Shown here piece after piece: positions 25,334 to 36,391 of a DNA stretch of 64,000 nucleotides. The notes under the pieces were generated by a model. It searched no databases and was not told the DNA's origin. It saw only the letters and a list, made by a program, of their open reading frames with translations. Each line of letters starts with the position of its first letter. Position 1 is the first letter of the stretch. The position numbers and the translations under genes are program-made. This DNA is from Myoxocephalus aenaeus (taxonomy: Eukaryota > Chordata > Actinopteri > Perciformes > Cottidae): positions 453,001 to 517,000 of the forward strand of contig JBAMJR010000090.1 of the NCBI GenBank assembly GCA_038501785.1, given 5' to 3'.

Positions 25334-27224
25334 GGAGAGAGTATGTGTGTGAGCTGCAATGTGCAGAGGGCCGGGCGTGTTTCAGCTGGTACCGGCACAT
25401 ACACACACACACAATGAACAGTGGTTAAGCCCAGAGGGTTGAACCAGACACCGCAGCCTCAGAAGGCGCTCTCCACACCTGGCTCAAGCCCCGCCCCCAT
25501 CTGTGAAACCTCCTCCCGCTTCCTACCCATATATACGTCACTGACTATCTGCCCCTCCAACCTTCCGCCCCCTTCATGCTGGCTACCGTCTTCATTCAGC
25601 CCATACCTCTGACCTCACAAACCTCCTCTCACCTCCCTCTTCCTCCACAGGCTCTTTTTGATCCCATCAATCTGCTGCCCTTCTAACTTCAGACTTTCCC
25701 ATAAAAGATCTCACTTTGTATTCATTGTCTGTGCCCATTTATTTCCAAAATAACTGCACTGAGGACTTCTCAAACTCTCAAACTATTTCTTTCTTCTCCT
25801 ACCCTCGCCCTCTGTGGCTCCACGTGGCACAGTCTGAGTACAGGGTGAAGGTAGTAGTTAGGTTGTTAGTGGAGGTCGGCCGGCACAGTTCAACTGTTGA
25901 ACTCGTTCATAATCATAGAGCACAGAGTGAAGAGAGAGAGAGAAACAGCCCAACCTCTCTCTACCTTTGCTTTTTTCTCTAACCTCGCCTTTCTACAGCC
26001 CTTGAATTCTTTTCTGGTTGCAGAGAACTCCACATTTCCACATTTCCGCTCGGCTCTTTGCATTTATTTTCGTTTATACAGTATGCTTGAGCAGCACTTT
26101 CCAATTTCATAGATGTTCACCAACCTGTTACTTCCTCTGATAGCGGGAAAAAAAACAAAAATGTAAAAGTGGTCCACATTTTTACAAGGCAGATGGATTT
26201 ATGGCAATAATGTCACGTAAATGATGTGACTTAATTGTAAATCCGTTGTAATTACTTTAATTAAATAATCTCACATTGCATATTATTGACATAACGATGG
26301 TAAAAACTGATGCAGCAGTGGCTGACATATCCTGACGTATTTCTTCGTGAGTCCAAGTCCAAAGTACCCATAATGCAACTTGACATTTCCACACTCCCTG
26401 TGTCCACGTGTTTTACAAAAAGCTTTGGTTAAAGATTGTACATGATCTCTGACATAAACGTCCGCCAGAGTTACAGAGGGCACGCAACAGTCAACGGATC
26501 CAGATTACCTACACTTTTAAAGTAGGAGTGGTGCTGCAGGTCCCAGCACAAGCCCAATCTTTCTTTAAAAACATCCCATGGGCTGTTTTTAAATTCTAGG
26601 TGTGTGCGCTCTGAGATTGGAAAAGAAGTAGCCGGTAGGCATGGATTTAATACAACACACAGATACATTCCTGAGAATAGATAGCAATAAATGTAGACTG
26701 ACCCCATCTCTGCCTTTTTCACCTCAAGACCGCCTCAGAAGAATAATATTATTGTTTGCCTTTCAGGGGTGCGGGGCTAAATGGAGGGTAATGGGTAGTG
26801 TTACGCCTAGTGTGTACTTGAGGTCCCTGTGGGCCCCTCTCTGCCACGCGACTCCAGAGTTCATCAGAAATAAATTACGAACAGGTCAGCATGCCCCTCA
26901 TCCTCACGAATCCTCCTGACCCCAAAGCCTGCAGGCGGACGCAGAAATTACAGCAGCCAGAAACTACCACGCCTTAAATAAACACACCTGCACCAATGTG
27001 ACGGGTTCATTTGCAGAAAAATAAAATAACATGCAGGATAAGTGAGGCTTCTTATGGCACAGGTTAGCCAGTGTTTATCTACAAGTAGACCAAAAGCACA
27101 AGAAAAGATGCCATTGCATGATGAACAACCATTAGCACTCTCCTCGGTGTGTGTTTACATGTCAAATGCAAAGGAAATAGTTTGACGTTTGGCTTAATTG
27201 TAAAAGTGGCAGGACTGGCCCTGT

Positions 27225-27470
27225 AACAGCTGAACTTGTCCTGTTTACACTTTGGCTTTTGGTTGGATGAAACAAAAATGTTATAAAGTGCCAATTATGG
27301 AGCTTTGGAGGTGCTGGTGGGTGGATTTGTTCCCCTTTGGACAGAGCCAGGCTCTTCATGCTACGCTAAGGTGACCCACGGCTGGCTGTGGCTTCATAAT
27401 ACCATACATGGCCATCTTTTTATCTTGGCAAGTAAGTGAATAAGCGCATTTAACAAAATGTCAAACTTTT
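27225..27470 (-). repeat. interspersed repeat A, copy 5
   Basis: On the minus strand it carries AAGCCACAGCCAGCCGTGGG, AGCCTGGCTCTGTCCAAAGG and CAAAAGCCAAAGTGTAAACA, all in the order of repeat A. It is the longest copy in the window. Confidence 0.6.
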
Positions 27471-28620
27471 CCTTTGAATGAGGCTAAATGAACTTTTCAA
27501 AGACCTACACGCTCTCCCGTGCTGTGATTCAACCCTGTCTTTGACCGGGGCACATGGACATGTGGACAGGACAGCCAGTGTGCCGGAAGAGGTCTACATG
27601 CTCGTGACTGTGTCTGAGTATCCTATCTGTCTGCTTTAAAGCTCATTTGAACTGATCCATAACATTTCCTGATATACAGTAAGTGTGTATGTGGTGTTGT
27701 GTAGCTACTGCAGCTAAACCCGTCTCCAGGCACCAAGCTACCACTACAGATGATTAGCTTTGAGCTTCACTGTGTCCCGTCTTTCTGAAAGCACAGATGC
27801 TTTTGAAGCTCTACTGAAGCATGAATATCTCTGTCCCTCTGGACCCCAGCAACATCCCAGACAGACAGACCCCTCCATACATGAACACACGCATCATCTC
27901 GCTAGTGGGTCCCGCCTGAGAGGATGTCTAAATATTTAAAAACATTTTAAAAGCACCAGCCCCCCTTTTCCTCCAGGGTGTCTGTTAACTCCTTGGCATT
28001 TCAGAAGTAAGAGACTCAGATGCCCCCTGACAAACACTGGGGATTACTTATAGGAACGTCTCAGTTCCTGAATTGTCTCCTTTTGGGCTCGTGCGAGCAG
28101 GTTAGCAGAGGGTCACTAGCATTGTCCTCTTATACCACATGTGGAAGCTCAGAGATAGGACTCAACAATCCAAAAGGTCAAATTACATGTCAGTATTGAT
28201 ATGATCCATATGATTAGGCATTCCTCTATAGAAGTGGCAACAGCCCACATGTGATTTTAAAAGTGGGATTGCCAACGATATTATCTTGCCTCTCGTCTTT
28301 TCCGGTGTATCTCTTCTGCTTCCAGTTTAGGAGGGATTACACAGCTAATTCTAATTGCTTATCTACTCAGGCCATCAACATGTGAGGCCTGGTTCTTCTC
28401 AGGGTTGTTTTACTTGTAATCAGAGAGACAGTTGGAGCTGTGGCACTTTATCAGACACACCATGAGGCCTCGTGTGTGTGAGCCACCGCATGTGGTAAAG
28501 AGCATGTCAGTGAATGGGTGCGTTTGTGTGTGTGTGCAGAGGATAGTGGCTGCATGTGGAGACAGAGGCTCTCTTTTAAGAGATTTTCTTCCACCCATCA
28601 ATTATATCACAGCCCACTGC

Positions 28621-28624
<4 letters not shown>

Positions 28625-28658
<34 letters not shown>
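28625..28658. repeat. (GA)n microsatellite
   Basis: About 17 GA units. Confidence 0.97.
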
Positions 28659-28659
<1 letters not shown>

Positions 28660-29674
28660 ATATTTCCCCCAGACTAAAGCGAACCAGGAGGTGACCTTTT
28701 CCTTTAAGATGGACAGCAGGTAATGAACATTGACGCAACCACATAAGCCATGTGACCCCGAACTGCCTGGTCCTAAAGATACCATCTTCCTGTCCTTTCC
28801 TCCCTCTTTCCTTCCTCTCATCCCCCACTCCTCGCTGCATTCCTGACATGCCTGAGGGAGACAGAGGGGGCCTCCAGGACAGACAAACAAAGACACACAA
28901 CACACACAACACACTCACAAAGGCACTGGCTGCCGCCATTGTCTGTGTGCTCTGAATAAAAGGTCTTGGTGCTTGCATACCTAAAGAGAGCACCAATCCC
29001 CATTTCTCAAACACACATTTGCCCTCACTTATTGTTAGAGCTAAGTGTCTGCACGGAAACTATTTTCTCCCGCTCCTCCCTACACATTTTTAAAGCTACA
29101 CCCTTTTGGACCCACAGACCAACAATAAACCATAACACTCTAGCTGGGACTGTGATTTAAAGTGTGAAGTCATGAGATTGTAAGTGAATCATAACAGCCT
29201 TTAGTGCTGGAGCTGCTGGTGTAGCATGAAAGGCCTGCAGCAGCTCTCTGCAGAGTGTCAATGCAACACTGACCTCTTCTGGTAGAAAACCCACATAGCC
29301 ACAACAAAGATTCTTTTTTAATTAGATTTAACAAGACTAAAAAGGCCAGCAACAAACCTTTGCTGTAGTAATTATCTGTCCAAAGTCATTACATAATAAC
29401 AACTACTGCTTGTACTGTTGAATCTGTGTTCATACAGTATGTAGCCCAGAGTTCCACGGTGGTCAGGTTAATAGCCGGACCACATATCTTAGCGCTTAGC
29501 CGACTAATCCCTCTTCCTTACTCCAGCTAACCTCATGTGTCCCGGGTTCATATGACACAGACGACTGTAGGATTACAGATGCCCACCAAAGCATGGGAAA
29601 GCTCTGTGTGAGATGTTAACAAGCAGAAAAACCAACAGGAACATAAAGAAACAACAAAATCCTTCGACACTTAC

Positions 29675-30475
29675 CGAGGTGTAGTTGGTCTTGCCCATGT
29701 TGTGGTTCTGGTTGTGGTTGAGATTCTGGTTCTCCTGCTCTCTGCACTGCAGCCCAGCCAGGTGTCTCTCCAGGGCTGCCCAGTCCATGGTGGGCAGAGG
29801 CTCCTCCTCCTCTTCTACACCCTCCTCCTCTTTGTATCCCCGCCTCCGTCCCCCAGTCCCTCCACTGCCTCCACTGCATCCACCACCACCAGCACCACCA
29901 GCACCCCCGCTAGTGCTGCGGCTCCCCCTGCTGTGACTGGAGCCACGGTGGCGGGGCTTGGGAGTCCCTGCGGCCCGCTGTGGTGTACCGGGGCAATGGA
30001 GCTGGTGGCTCCTGGGCAAAATCAGATTGCCGTTCTGTTTCAGTTCCTCAGGGACGGCTGCGACTGAGGTGGCAGTGTCCCCGCCAGAGGCCGGAAGGGC
30101 TGGAACGGTCTTCACATCCTGGAATTCTTCAGCGAGGCTGCGACTGTTCACTGTCTTCTCAAAGCCTTCGCCAAGGCCGTCAACCCCCACAAGGCCTCCT
30201 CCGCCTTCCTCTTGACCAGGAGGCTGTGGAGAGATGTAGTCTTCTCCATACTCGCTCTCCCACTCCTCTATCACCTTCTTCTTATACTCTTGGTAGTCCT
30301 CGTCCTCCTCATAGTCATCTAAGGTGACCAGGTCTAGAGAGGGGGAGGATTTGTAGTCCTCCAAAGTGGTCAGGTCAAGACAAGGGGAGCAAGGTGTAAC
30401 CTTGCTGGAGTTGGACTCTGAGCTGGAGCGACTGGAGGCATCACTCCCCAGGTCCATGCCATCCTCCCGGTAATC
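29675..30475 (-). CDS. schip1: schip1 large exon (267 codons)
   Basis: This exon is flanked by a TTTGCAG acceptor and a TCG|GTAAGT donor, and both ends are phase 0. It starts DYREDGMDLGSDA, a block shared with vertebrate SCHIP1 and IQCJ-SCHIP1. A Ser-rich stretch and an acidic, Tyr-containing segment follow (around exon residues 52-80, with KKVIEEW inside). Next come a Gly/Ser/His-rich low-complexity part (about 175-208) and an acidic run. The conserved block MDWAALERHLAGLQ starts near exon residue 230, and the exon closes with an Asn/His-rich linker ending in TNYTS. The middle is poorly conserved and somewhat longer than I recall for the mammalian protein. The open frame continues past the donor for 35 hydrophobic codons, which I treat as intron. 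Confidence 0.92.
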
Positions 30476-32071
30476 CTGCAAACGACAAATGAACAGAGAA
30501 AAAGAGTGAAACTGAGGAAAGGCATGTGCAAAGAACGAGAGTCTAAAAGAGAGGGAAGGAGAAAGGAGACAAGGAAGTGTGCAGCTTTAGATTCGTAATT
30601 TGGTGTTTTGAGACCAACTACAAAGCACTTCCTGTCCCGCAGGAACTTCCTCTCGGCACAGAATTGTGCAGTCACGGTCTCCCTTGGACTAGTTGTCTAG
30701 TCATCTCCTACACAACTGTAACAACTTCTCAGTCTTCCTCGACAATGCCAGCTGATTATACATTTGGTGAATGTGGGCTTGTGCAATACTTGACACACAC
30801 AGGGAACGCGGAGTCCGTGTGGCTGGATGTGTCAGAATGATATCCCACCACCCACTGCTACATCTGCAGCACCACAGGAACAAAGCATGGGTGTTGTGAG
30901 GGGTGAGAGTATGCAACACCAACATGTCAATATCACCGTACTGTGACGCGGACAGACGAGTCCACAGTTGTCGTCTAACCTTGACTGTGTCGCTCCTGCA
31001 GAGCCCCAATCACCAGCTCGCTGATTAGTTCACAGCTAATGAAAACGTCCACGTTGTTTACAACCCTCCACAAATCTCCACCCGACCTGAGCCTTCTCTT
31101 GCAGAGTTATCAGTCTTTTCTCCACAGGAGTTCATTATCATAGTGCCTCACACCACTTTTAAAAAGTTAATGAAAAGCAAGGAGCAGCAAAATTTCTCTC
31201 AGGGCAAAGAGAAATTAACCACATATTCCTACGTGATCCACATAATGAGTTGTTCTGGAAAATAAATTAATTATGAAGATTGCTAATTGCTGGTTTAGAG
31301 GACTTACAGTAGTTTTGCACCAGGCTCAAGGGGGAGAAGCTGCAATACTACAATAACCGCCTAGTTCTAATAGGCTTTCTTGGGTCACTGTATTGCTACT
31401 AAACCACACCTGTGCCGGCTGTTGACAAAGCCCAATGCAGACACTTTCTATGTCGGGTAAAGCACTGAGCAAAAGACTCAGCAAATTGGAGACTAGATAC
31501 ACAAATTGCTGATGCGGTGTAGAGACCTAAGCTATGCATTTTCTCCATAAAGGTCTAACACTGATAAAGATTGCACTAGCTGCACACATGGGGCCACAAA
31601 AGCCACGTTTTGCCTTGGCAAGGTGTTTTTTTGATAGTTAAAACTATTTCAAATGTTATTTGAACAGCCTCTGGGTGTTGGGAGAATGAATAACTCACCC
31701 ATGCATTACCAGTGCAGGGTGTTTGATGACTGTTCTGCTTGTTGTCTCTCAGTCTAGACAGTAATAACATGCAGGATCCCATATTCTCTTCCTAGGGATC
31801 ATTTCCAACAATATGTGGGTTTCAACATGGAAAAACTCCAGGAGCCCCAGTAAGTCTCCAACTGAAAGGGGAGGACTTAAGAGCACACAACATCACCAGC
31901 CTACTTATGGACTAATGCTCTGAAATCGCTTGGACCTGGTATTTTACAGCAAAACGGCCCCGCTCGCGATTATGCAAATTTGTAAAGTATAATGTTTAGC
32001 CTTAAAAACAATGATTATTATCATACAATAGACCAGCATCAATGTGTCAGCACAGCGGAGAGAAACCTTAC
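30476..32071. other. proposed first intron of schip1
   Basis: Lies between the candidate start exon and the large exon, with GTAAGG donor and TTTGCAG acceptor. No repeat or other exon recognised. Confidence 0.5.
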
Positions 32072-32083
32072 CGACGTGCTCAT
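32072..32083 (-). CDS. schip1: candidate first coding exon of schip1 (Met-Ser-Thr-Ser)
   Basis: On the minus strand the ATG at 32083-32081 is followed by AGC ACG TCG and then a GTAAGG donor beginning at 32071. The exon ends in phase 0, and the next exon begins in phase 0 with GAT TAC CGG, giving MSTS-DYREDG. An in-frame TGA lies nine codons upstream of the ATG, so the frame cannot extend further 5'. The exon lies in a CpG-rich block 1.6 kb upstream of the strongly supported exon, as expected for an alternative promoter. The human protein known to me begins with a different, longer first exon. This would therefore be another start form, or the equivalent exon may lie elsewhere. No transcript evidence was available. 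Confidence 0.5.
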
Positions 32084-32107
32084 CAGACGCGCTGGCTCAC
32101 CACCCGG

Positions 32108-32143
32108 TCACCAGTCCCTGCGGCGCGTGAACCAGCCTGTCAT
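32108..32143 (-). other. short upstream ORF before candidate schip1 start
   Basis: An ATG at 32143 on the minus strand opens an 11-codon frame (MTGWFTRRRDW) that ends in TGA at 32110-32108, 24 nt before the candidate start codon and in the same frame. If transcription starts upstream of 32143, this would be an upstream ORF able to lower initiation at the main ATG. It may equally be chance. Confidence 0.3.
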
Positions 32144-32430
32144 CGTGGCTTTGTCACCCGTTAAGTGCTGTGAAACCCGGATTCAGGGACCGGGTGGAGT
32201 TTCCCTCTCCAAGTATAGGACGACCGAGAAATAGAAGCAGAGCATGCAGAGCTTCGATCGCGTTTCAAATCCCGGGCACCGATCCTTTTTTCTTCTTCTT
32301 CTTCTTTTTCTTGAAGTGTTATTATCCCGATGTGTGCGGCATCACAACAGCGCGTGGTGCTCACGTATTAGCGCGTCAATACATGATGGTCACATGAGCC
32401 CGATTAAAACAATGTAGGCCTAATCATTTA

Positions 32431-32542
<112 letters not shown>

Positions 32543-33034
32543 CGGTAAAGCTGATCCACTGTGGGATTAACGGAAGCGCAGGCTGGATTTGGCCACGAAA
32601 TACATGCAAATTGACAGCTGCACCGGTCCCCACCCCGCAGCCGGGCGGGTGTCTAGGGGGCGTTTAATTTATGTCACAGACTACCCGAACAACTCTGCCC
32701 GTCGTTCTCTCGGCGGTGGCACCATCGCATACGCCCAGTCCGTGCGTGCGTCGAGCGTATATGTTCTCCAAGTGGCATTTCTGCACGCATGACAGTTGCG
32801 TGATATCGTGTATTTTAAGGGTTAGACGCTTGACTGAAAATACACACAACAATTTGGATAATGCGCGTGCGTTTCTTCCAATTTGTCATTCATAGGCTAC
32901 TCATCATATGATGTAATGTTCCCAAAAAGTCCCAAGAGGAACGTGATATCCCCCCCGGCAACAGCGGGGACAGAAACGCCTATAACCCACTGTCGCACGG
33001 AGAATGACACCCACTACAGCTGTGGCCAGGCTGA

Positions 33035-33057
33035 CCCCCCCCCCCCCCCCCCCCCCC
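33035..33057 (+). repeat. poly-C run of 23
   Basis: 23 consecutive C on the + strand, so poly-G on the schip1 sense strand, about 950 bp upstream of the candidate start codon. Confidence 0.9.
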
Positions 33058-34622
33058 ATACGCTATTATCGGCCAAAATTAAAGTCACCGGTTAAAAGCT
33101 GTACCCTGCGAGCTAAAAGTAGCCTGGATGCAACATCAGCGCCATTTAAACGAGCCGATACTCACTGTCATCATCTTTGCAGCTTCCCCGTCGCGTCTCA
33201 AGACATTGTAAAGTGTAAATCCCAGCTGTTAGACAACGGTGATGGTGCTGACTTGTTTCACAGCAGCTTTATTCTAAGGGCGGGTGTTGGTGGGTCTGGC
33301 TTCGGCGGAGAAATGACAGGGAGCCGGTGGATAATTCAGTACAGTCATCGCTCTGAGTGTGTAGCCTGTCCACAGAGGACACAACCGGAGTCTTGGGTCC
33401 TGCCTGTCCTGGTTGGACAAAAATAACGTAGATGTCTTAGAATCCCAGCAGGTCCACGCCGCTCCTTTCCTCCCCCGGCACACACACGCACACACACACA
33501 CACACACAGATGCCCGACGAGTCCAGACTGCACGCGCGCTCTCGCTCCCACCACGTCAACTGGAGAATGAATAGGCTCTGATAAAGTGCGTCCGGTTATG
33601 TTGTGGGCACGTTTCAGAGGCTCAGTAGAACTATCCGCGCAGAACAAGCCCGCTGCTGCTCCCTGGCTGCCACAGGATCTCTCTCCAGAATAAAAGCCTC
33701 TCTCTGTCGCAGCCTGCAGCTCGGAGGAGAAAGTGACGACAGAACACAACTAAAGCCCAACCTTCTGCACCCACTGACCTTGCACAGAGAGGGAGTGAGA
33801 GAAATAGAGATTTAGATTATTTAGTAAACATACTTCTGGTGTTCTGAATTTAGAATATTTCCAAATCGTTTTTATTTTTTTATCAGGAACAAAAACTTGA
33901 GAGATCCCTGTTGTTATATCGACCATTTTGCCTAAACAATGACTATCATTTTCATCAGCGTTTGAGAGTTTGATGCTGTGTAATGCAATCCAATGCAATC
34001 CATCCAGCCATATAGTGATGGTTATAATATTCGGTTTGGGTTGAGAGGGTGTCACTCATATAACGTTGTGGAGTCTCCACTGCAGGTGTTACATGTAAAG
34101 GTAAGCACAATCTAGACACAGTATAATATGGGCCAATCTACCGAATTGGTTCAAAGTCAGGTTGGAAATGTTTTTTAAAAATTATGTTTTTTTTCCCAAA
34201 ACTTTGTCCGTATATATATTGTACCATATCTAAAGTACACGTATCTAGTTAAAGAACCGTCAATTTTTATATTGTATTTTCAGAATGTGTTGGAATGTTT
34301 TTCCTCTGCCAAAAAATGTCACTACCGAAACATGGTAATAAACTATAGAAACAAAGTATTATTATTAACCTGTTAAGGTTGTGTTTCCTTCCCTTCTCTC
34401 AAGAGTATTTTTAAAAATATTTCTTGAAGGTTTTCACAATTAAATCAATAAAAATGACATTTTTACCAAATTTCTAAGTTCAATTTATACAATTCATCAA
34501 AATCGAAATACAATATTTCTTTGTAAAATGCATAATACTGATCATATTGATTCCAGAGTTGATGATTGATGAAATTGAACATACATTAAACAAATCAGTA
34601 TCATAACAATTTAGTTGATAAC

Positions 34623-34898
34623 TCAATATACTTTATTTTTTACAAAACAACATGTTGTAAAAACTGTCTTTTCACCAACACCCTGTGCTTTTGCTGTCTT
34701 TTCCTCCATGATATTCTGACATTCCTGCTCCCTGTTGGATAAATCGCTGATACATTTCAACTTTCCTTCTTCCTTTCGTTTCTTATTTCTTTCTCTTTCC
34801 TTCCTTAAATATTCTTGGTGTTTCACTGGGTCATCCCTCACTCTTTGTCTGTATTCTCTCAGTCTCTCTGCTCCACTTTTTCTATTTCCTTTTGGCAT
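34623..34898 (-). pseudogene. N-terminal remnant of a transposon ORF
   Basis: The frame is 91 codons, starting MPKGNRKSGAERLREYRQRV and continuing with a strongly basic helical stretch (DPVKHQEYLRKERERNKKRK) up to about residue 58. This style of N-terminus (short basic lead, then RxREYRxR and DPxKHxEYLxKERER) is one I associate with multi-copy uncharacterised proteins in fish genomes that behave like transposon products. After NREQ the sequence loses this character and ends at a stop, next to an AATAAA on the minus strand (34632-34637). I take it as the first part of a longer ORF joined to 3' element sequence by an internal deletion. A functional short regulatory protein cannot be excluded. 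Confidence 0.55.
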
Positions 34899-35031
34899 TT
34901 TGGTGTGTTATGGTTCTTTCTCCCCTGAACAATTTCAGATAGAAATCAGCATTATCTACATGTTTACCATTTAGTCCACACAACACATGTATTTCAAAAT
35001 GATGGGATTGAACTACTCACCATTCAATTTT

Positions 35032-35104
35032 GTCACTACCGAAATGATCATGTCACTACCGAAACTTTACCATATGTTTCGGTAGTGACTGTTTCGGTAG
35101 TGAC
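35032..35104. promoter_or_regulatory. cluster of four GTCACTACCGAA sites with a hairpin
   Basis: Sites at 35032-35043 and 35052-35063 (forward) and 35078-35089 and 35093-35104 (reverse). The middle two form a 14-bp perfect inverted repeat (35052-35065 and 35076-35089) around a 10-nt loop. The cluster lies 134-206 bp upstream of the transposon ORF start on the minus strand. Other single sites are at 34318, 35249 and 35412. A binding-site role is inference. Confidence 0.6.
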
Positions 35105-36274
35105 AATTATAGCTAATTTTGAGCATAACTAAAGAATGCTAGCAAGTGGATGGCTAGCATACACATCTTTGAAGAGGTGTACACACATACAAACATAATA
35201 CTTTGCATAAAACCCCAAAAAGTTTTCTCAATTGGAAGAGAATATGTGTTCGGTAGTGACAATTCTTAAGGTTACATGCCGATTTTCAGGCTTTGGAACA
35301 CATTTATATCAAAAGTATGTGATGTAGCTACTAACCATTCAGGCATGAGGGATAGGGATGCAGGGATGTGGCTAAAAACCAGACCGAGCCAATGGACTAA
35401 AACTCTTGTGTTTCGGTAGTGACATGAAAACTGGGGACATGATTTTTTGGGTATAGTTTTTCAATTTCAAAATTAAACCCACAATTAATCAAAATCTTAC
35501 AACTTCTGTTTAAACTTAATCATAAAGATCTTTGAAATTACACCATTGAACAAAATCTAAAAATTGTTTTAAGTTTTATTTACAGAGATTGAAATTTAGA
35601 TGTCAGGGTTGGGGACAGCTACTTCCCAATAGAAAGTACCCTATAAATGATGATTTTGTATATATTTAGCTTATCACTTTCTAATTTAATGCCTTGGGTT
35701 TAAATAGACCATAACACATTATTAGTAAATATCTATGTCCGAATACTTAATTGTTTTGTTAAATAGTTTTCCTTGTTGGGGACAGCACTTTGAACGGATT
35801 CGGTAGAATGGCCCATATACAACATACCACTTTTCGCTGTAAAAACAAAACAAAAACGTTCGCCAGCACAAAGGTCACCGACACATCAAATATCACATAT
35901 TGCTTGGAGACTTCCATATTAGATTAACAGAGCTGCATGAATCCCCAACAGTGCACTAGGAGCACACAATCTATACACTAGTAAAGGTTAACTTCAACAC
36001 TACTGGCATTCTGCCTATAGCTCGCCGATACTTTCTAGAATTTAGTAATTAGGTTTGGCAGAATATCAAACCTCTCTAATTCAATGCAGGACAAGCACCA
36101 CAAACTACAGCCTGAAGAAATGACCATCAGCAGTTACATTATTAACTTCATAAAGAATCGATTAGCAGAACATGCATCAGTTAATAATGATATATATACA
36201 CACACATATGGATATAATGATCCATTAGACAGCAGATTTGTGGCCAATATATACGTATATATTTATATTTATGT

Positions 36275-36391
<117 letters not shown>

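Larger units (their letters stand above)
34130..35814 (-). mobile_element. DNA transposon with CTACCGAA motif array, internally deleted
   Basis: The left end is GGGCCAATCTACCGAATTGG. The reverse complement of the right end is GGGCCATTCTACCGAATCCG. These are terminal inverted repeats with about four mismatches in 20. ATAT directly flanks both ends (34126-34129 and 35815-35818) and may be a 4-bp target duplication, although ATAT is palindromic and AT-rich, so this is weak. Inside are seven copies of GTCACTACCGAA in both orientations, two copies of TTGGGGACAGC near the right end, and a 91-codon basic ORF in minus orientation that looks like the beginning of a longer element protein. At 1.7 kb it is probably a non-autonomous deletion derivative. 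Superfamily not assigned. Confidence 0.8.

Noticed and set aside
29573..29674. 35 hydrophobic codons continuing the schip1 large exon, resembling a membrane segment
   Set aside because: They follow a strong GTAAGT donor at exactly the point where vertebrate SCHIP1 passes to the next exon, so they are intron read-through.
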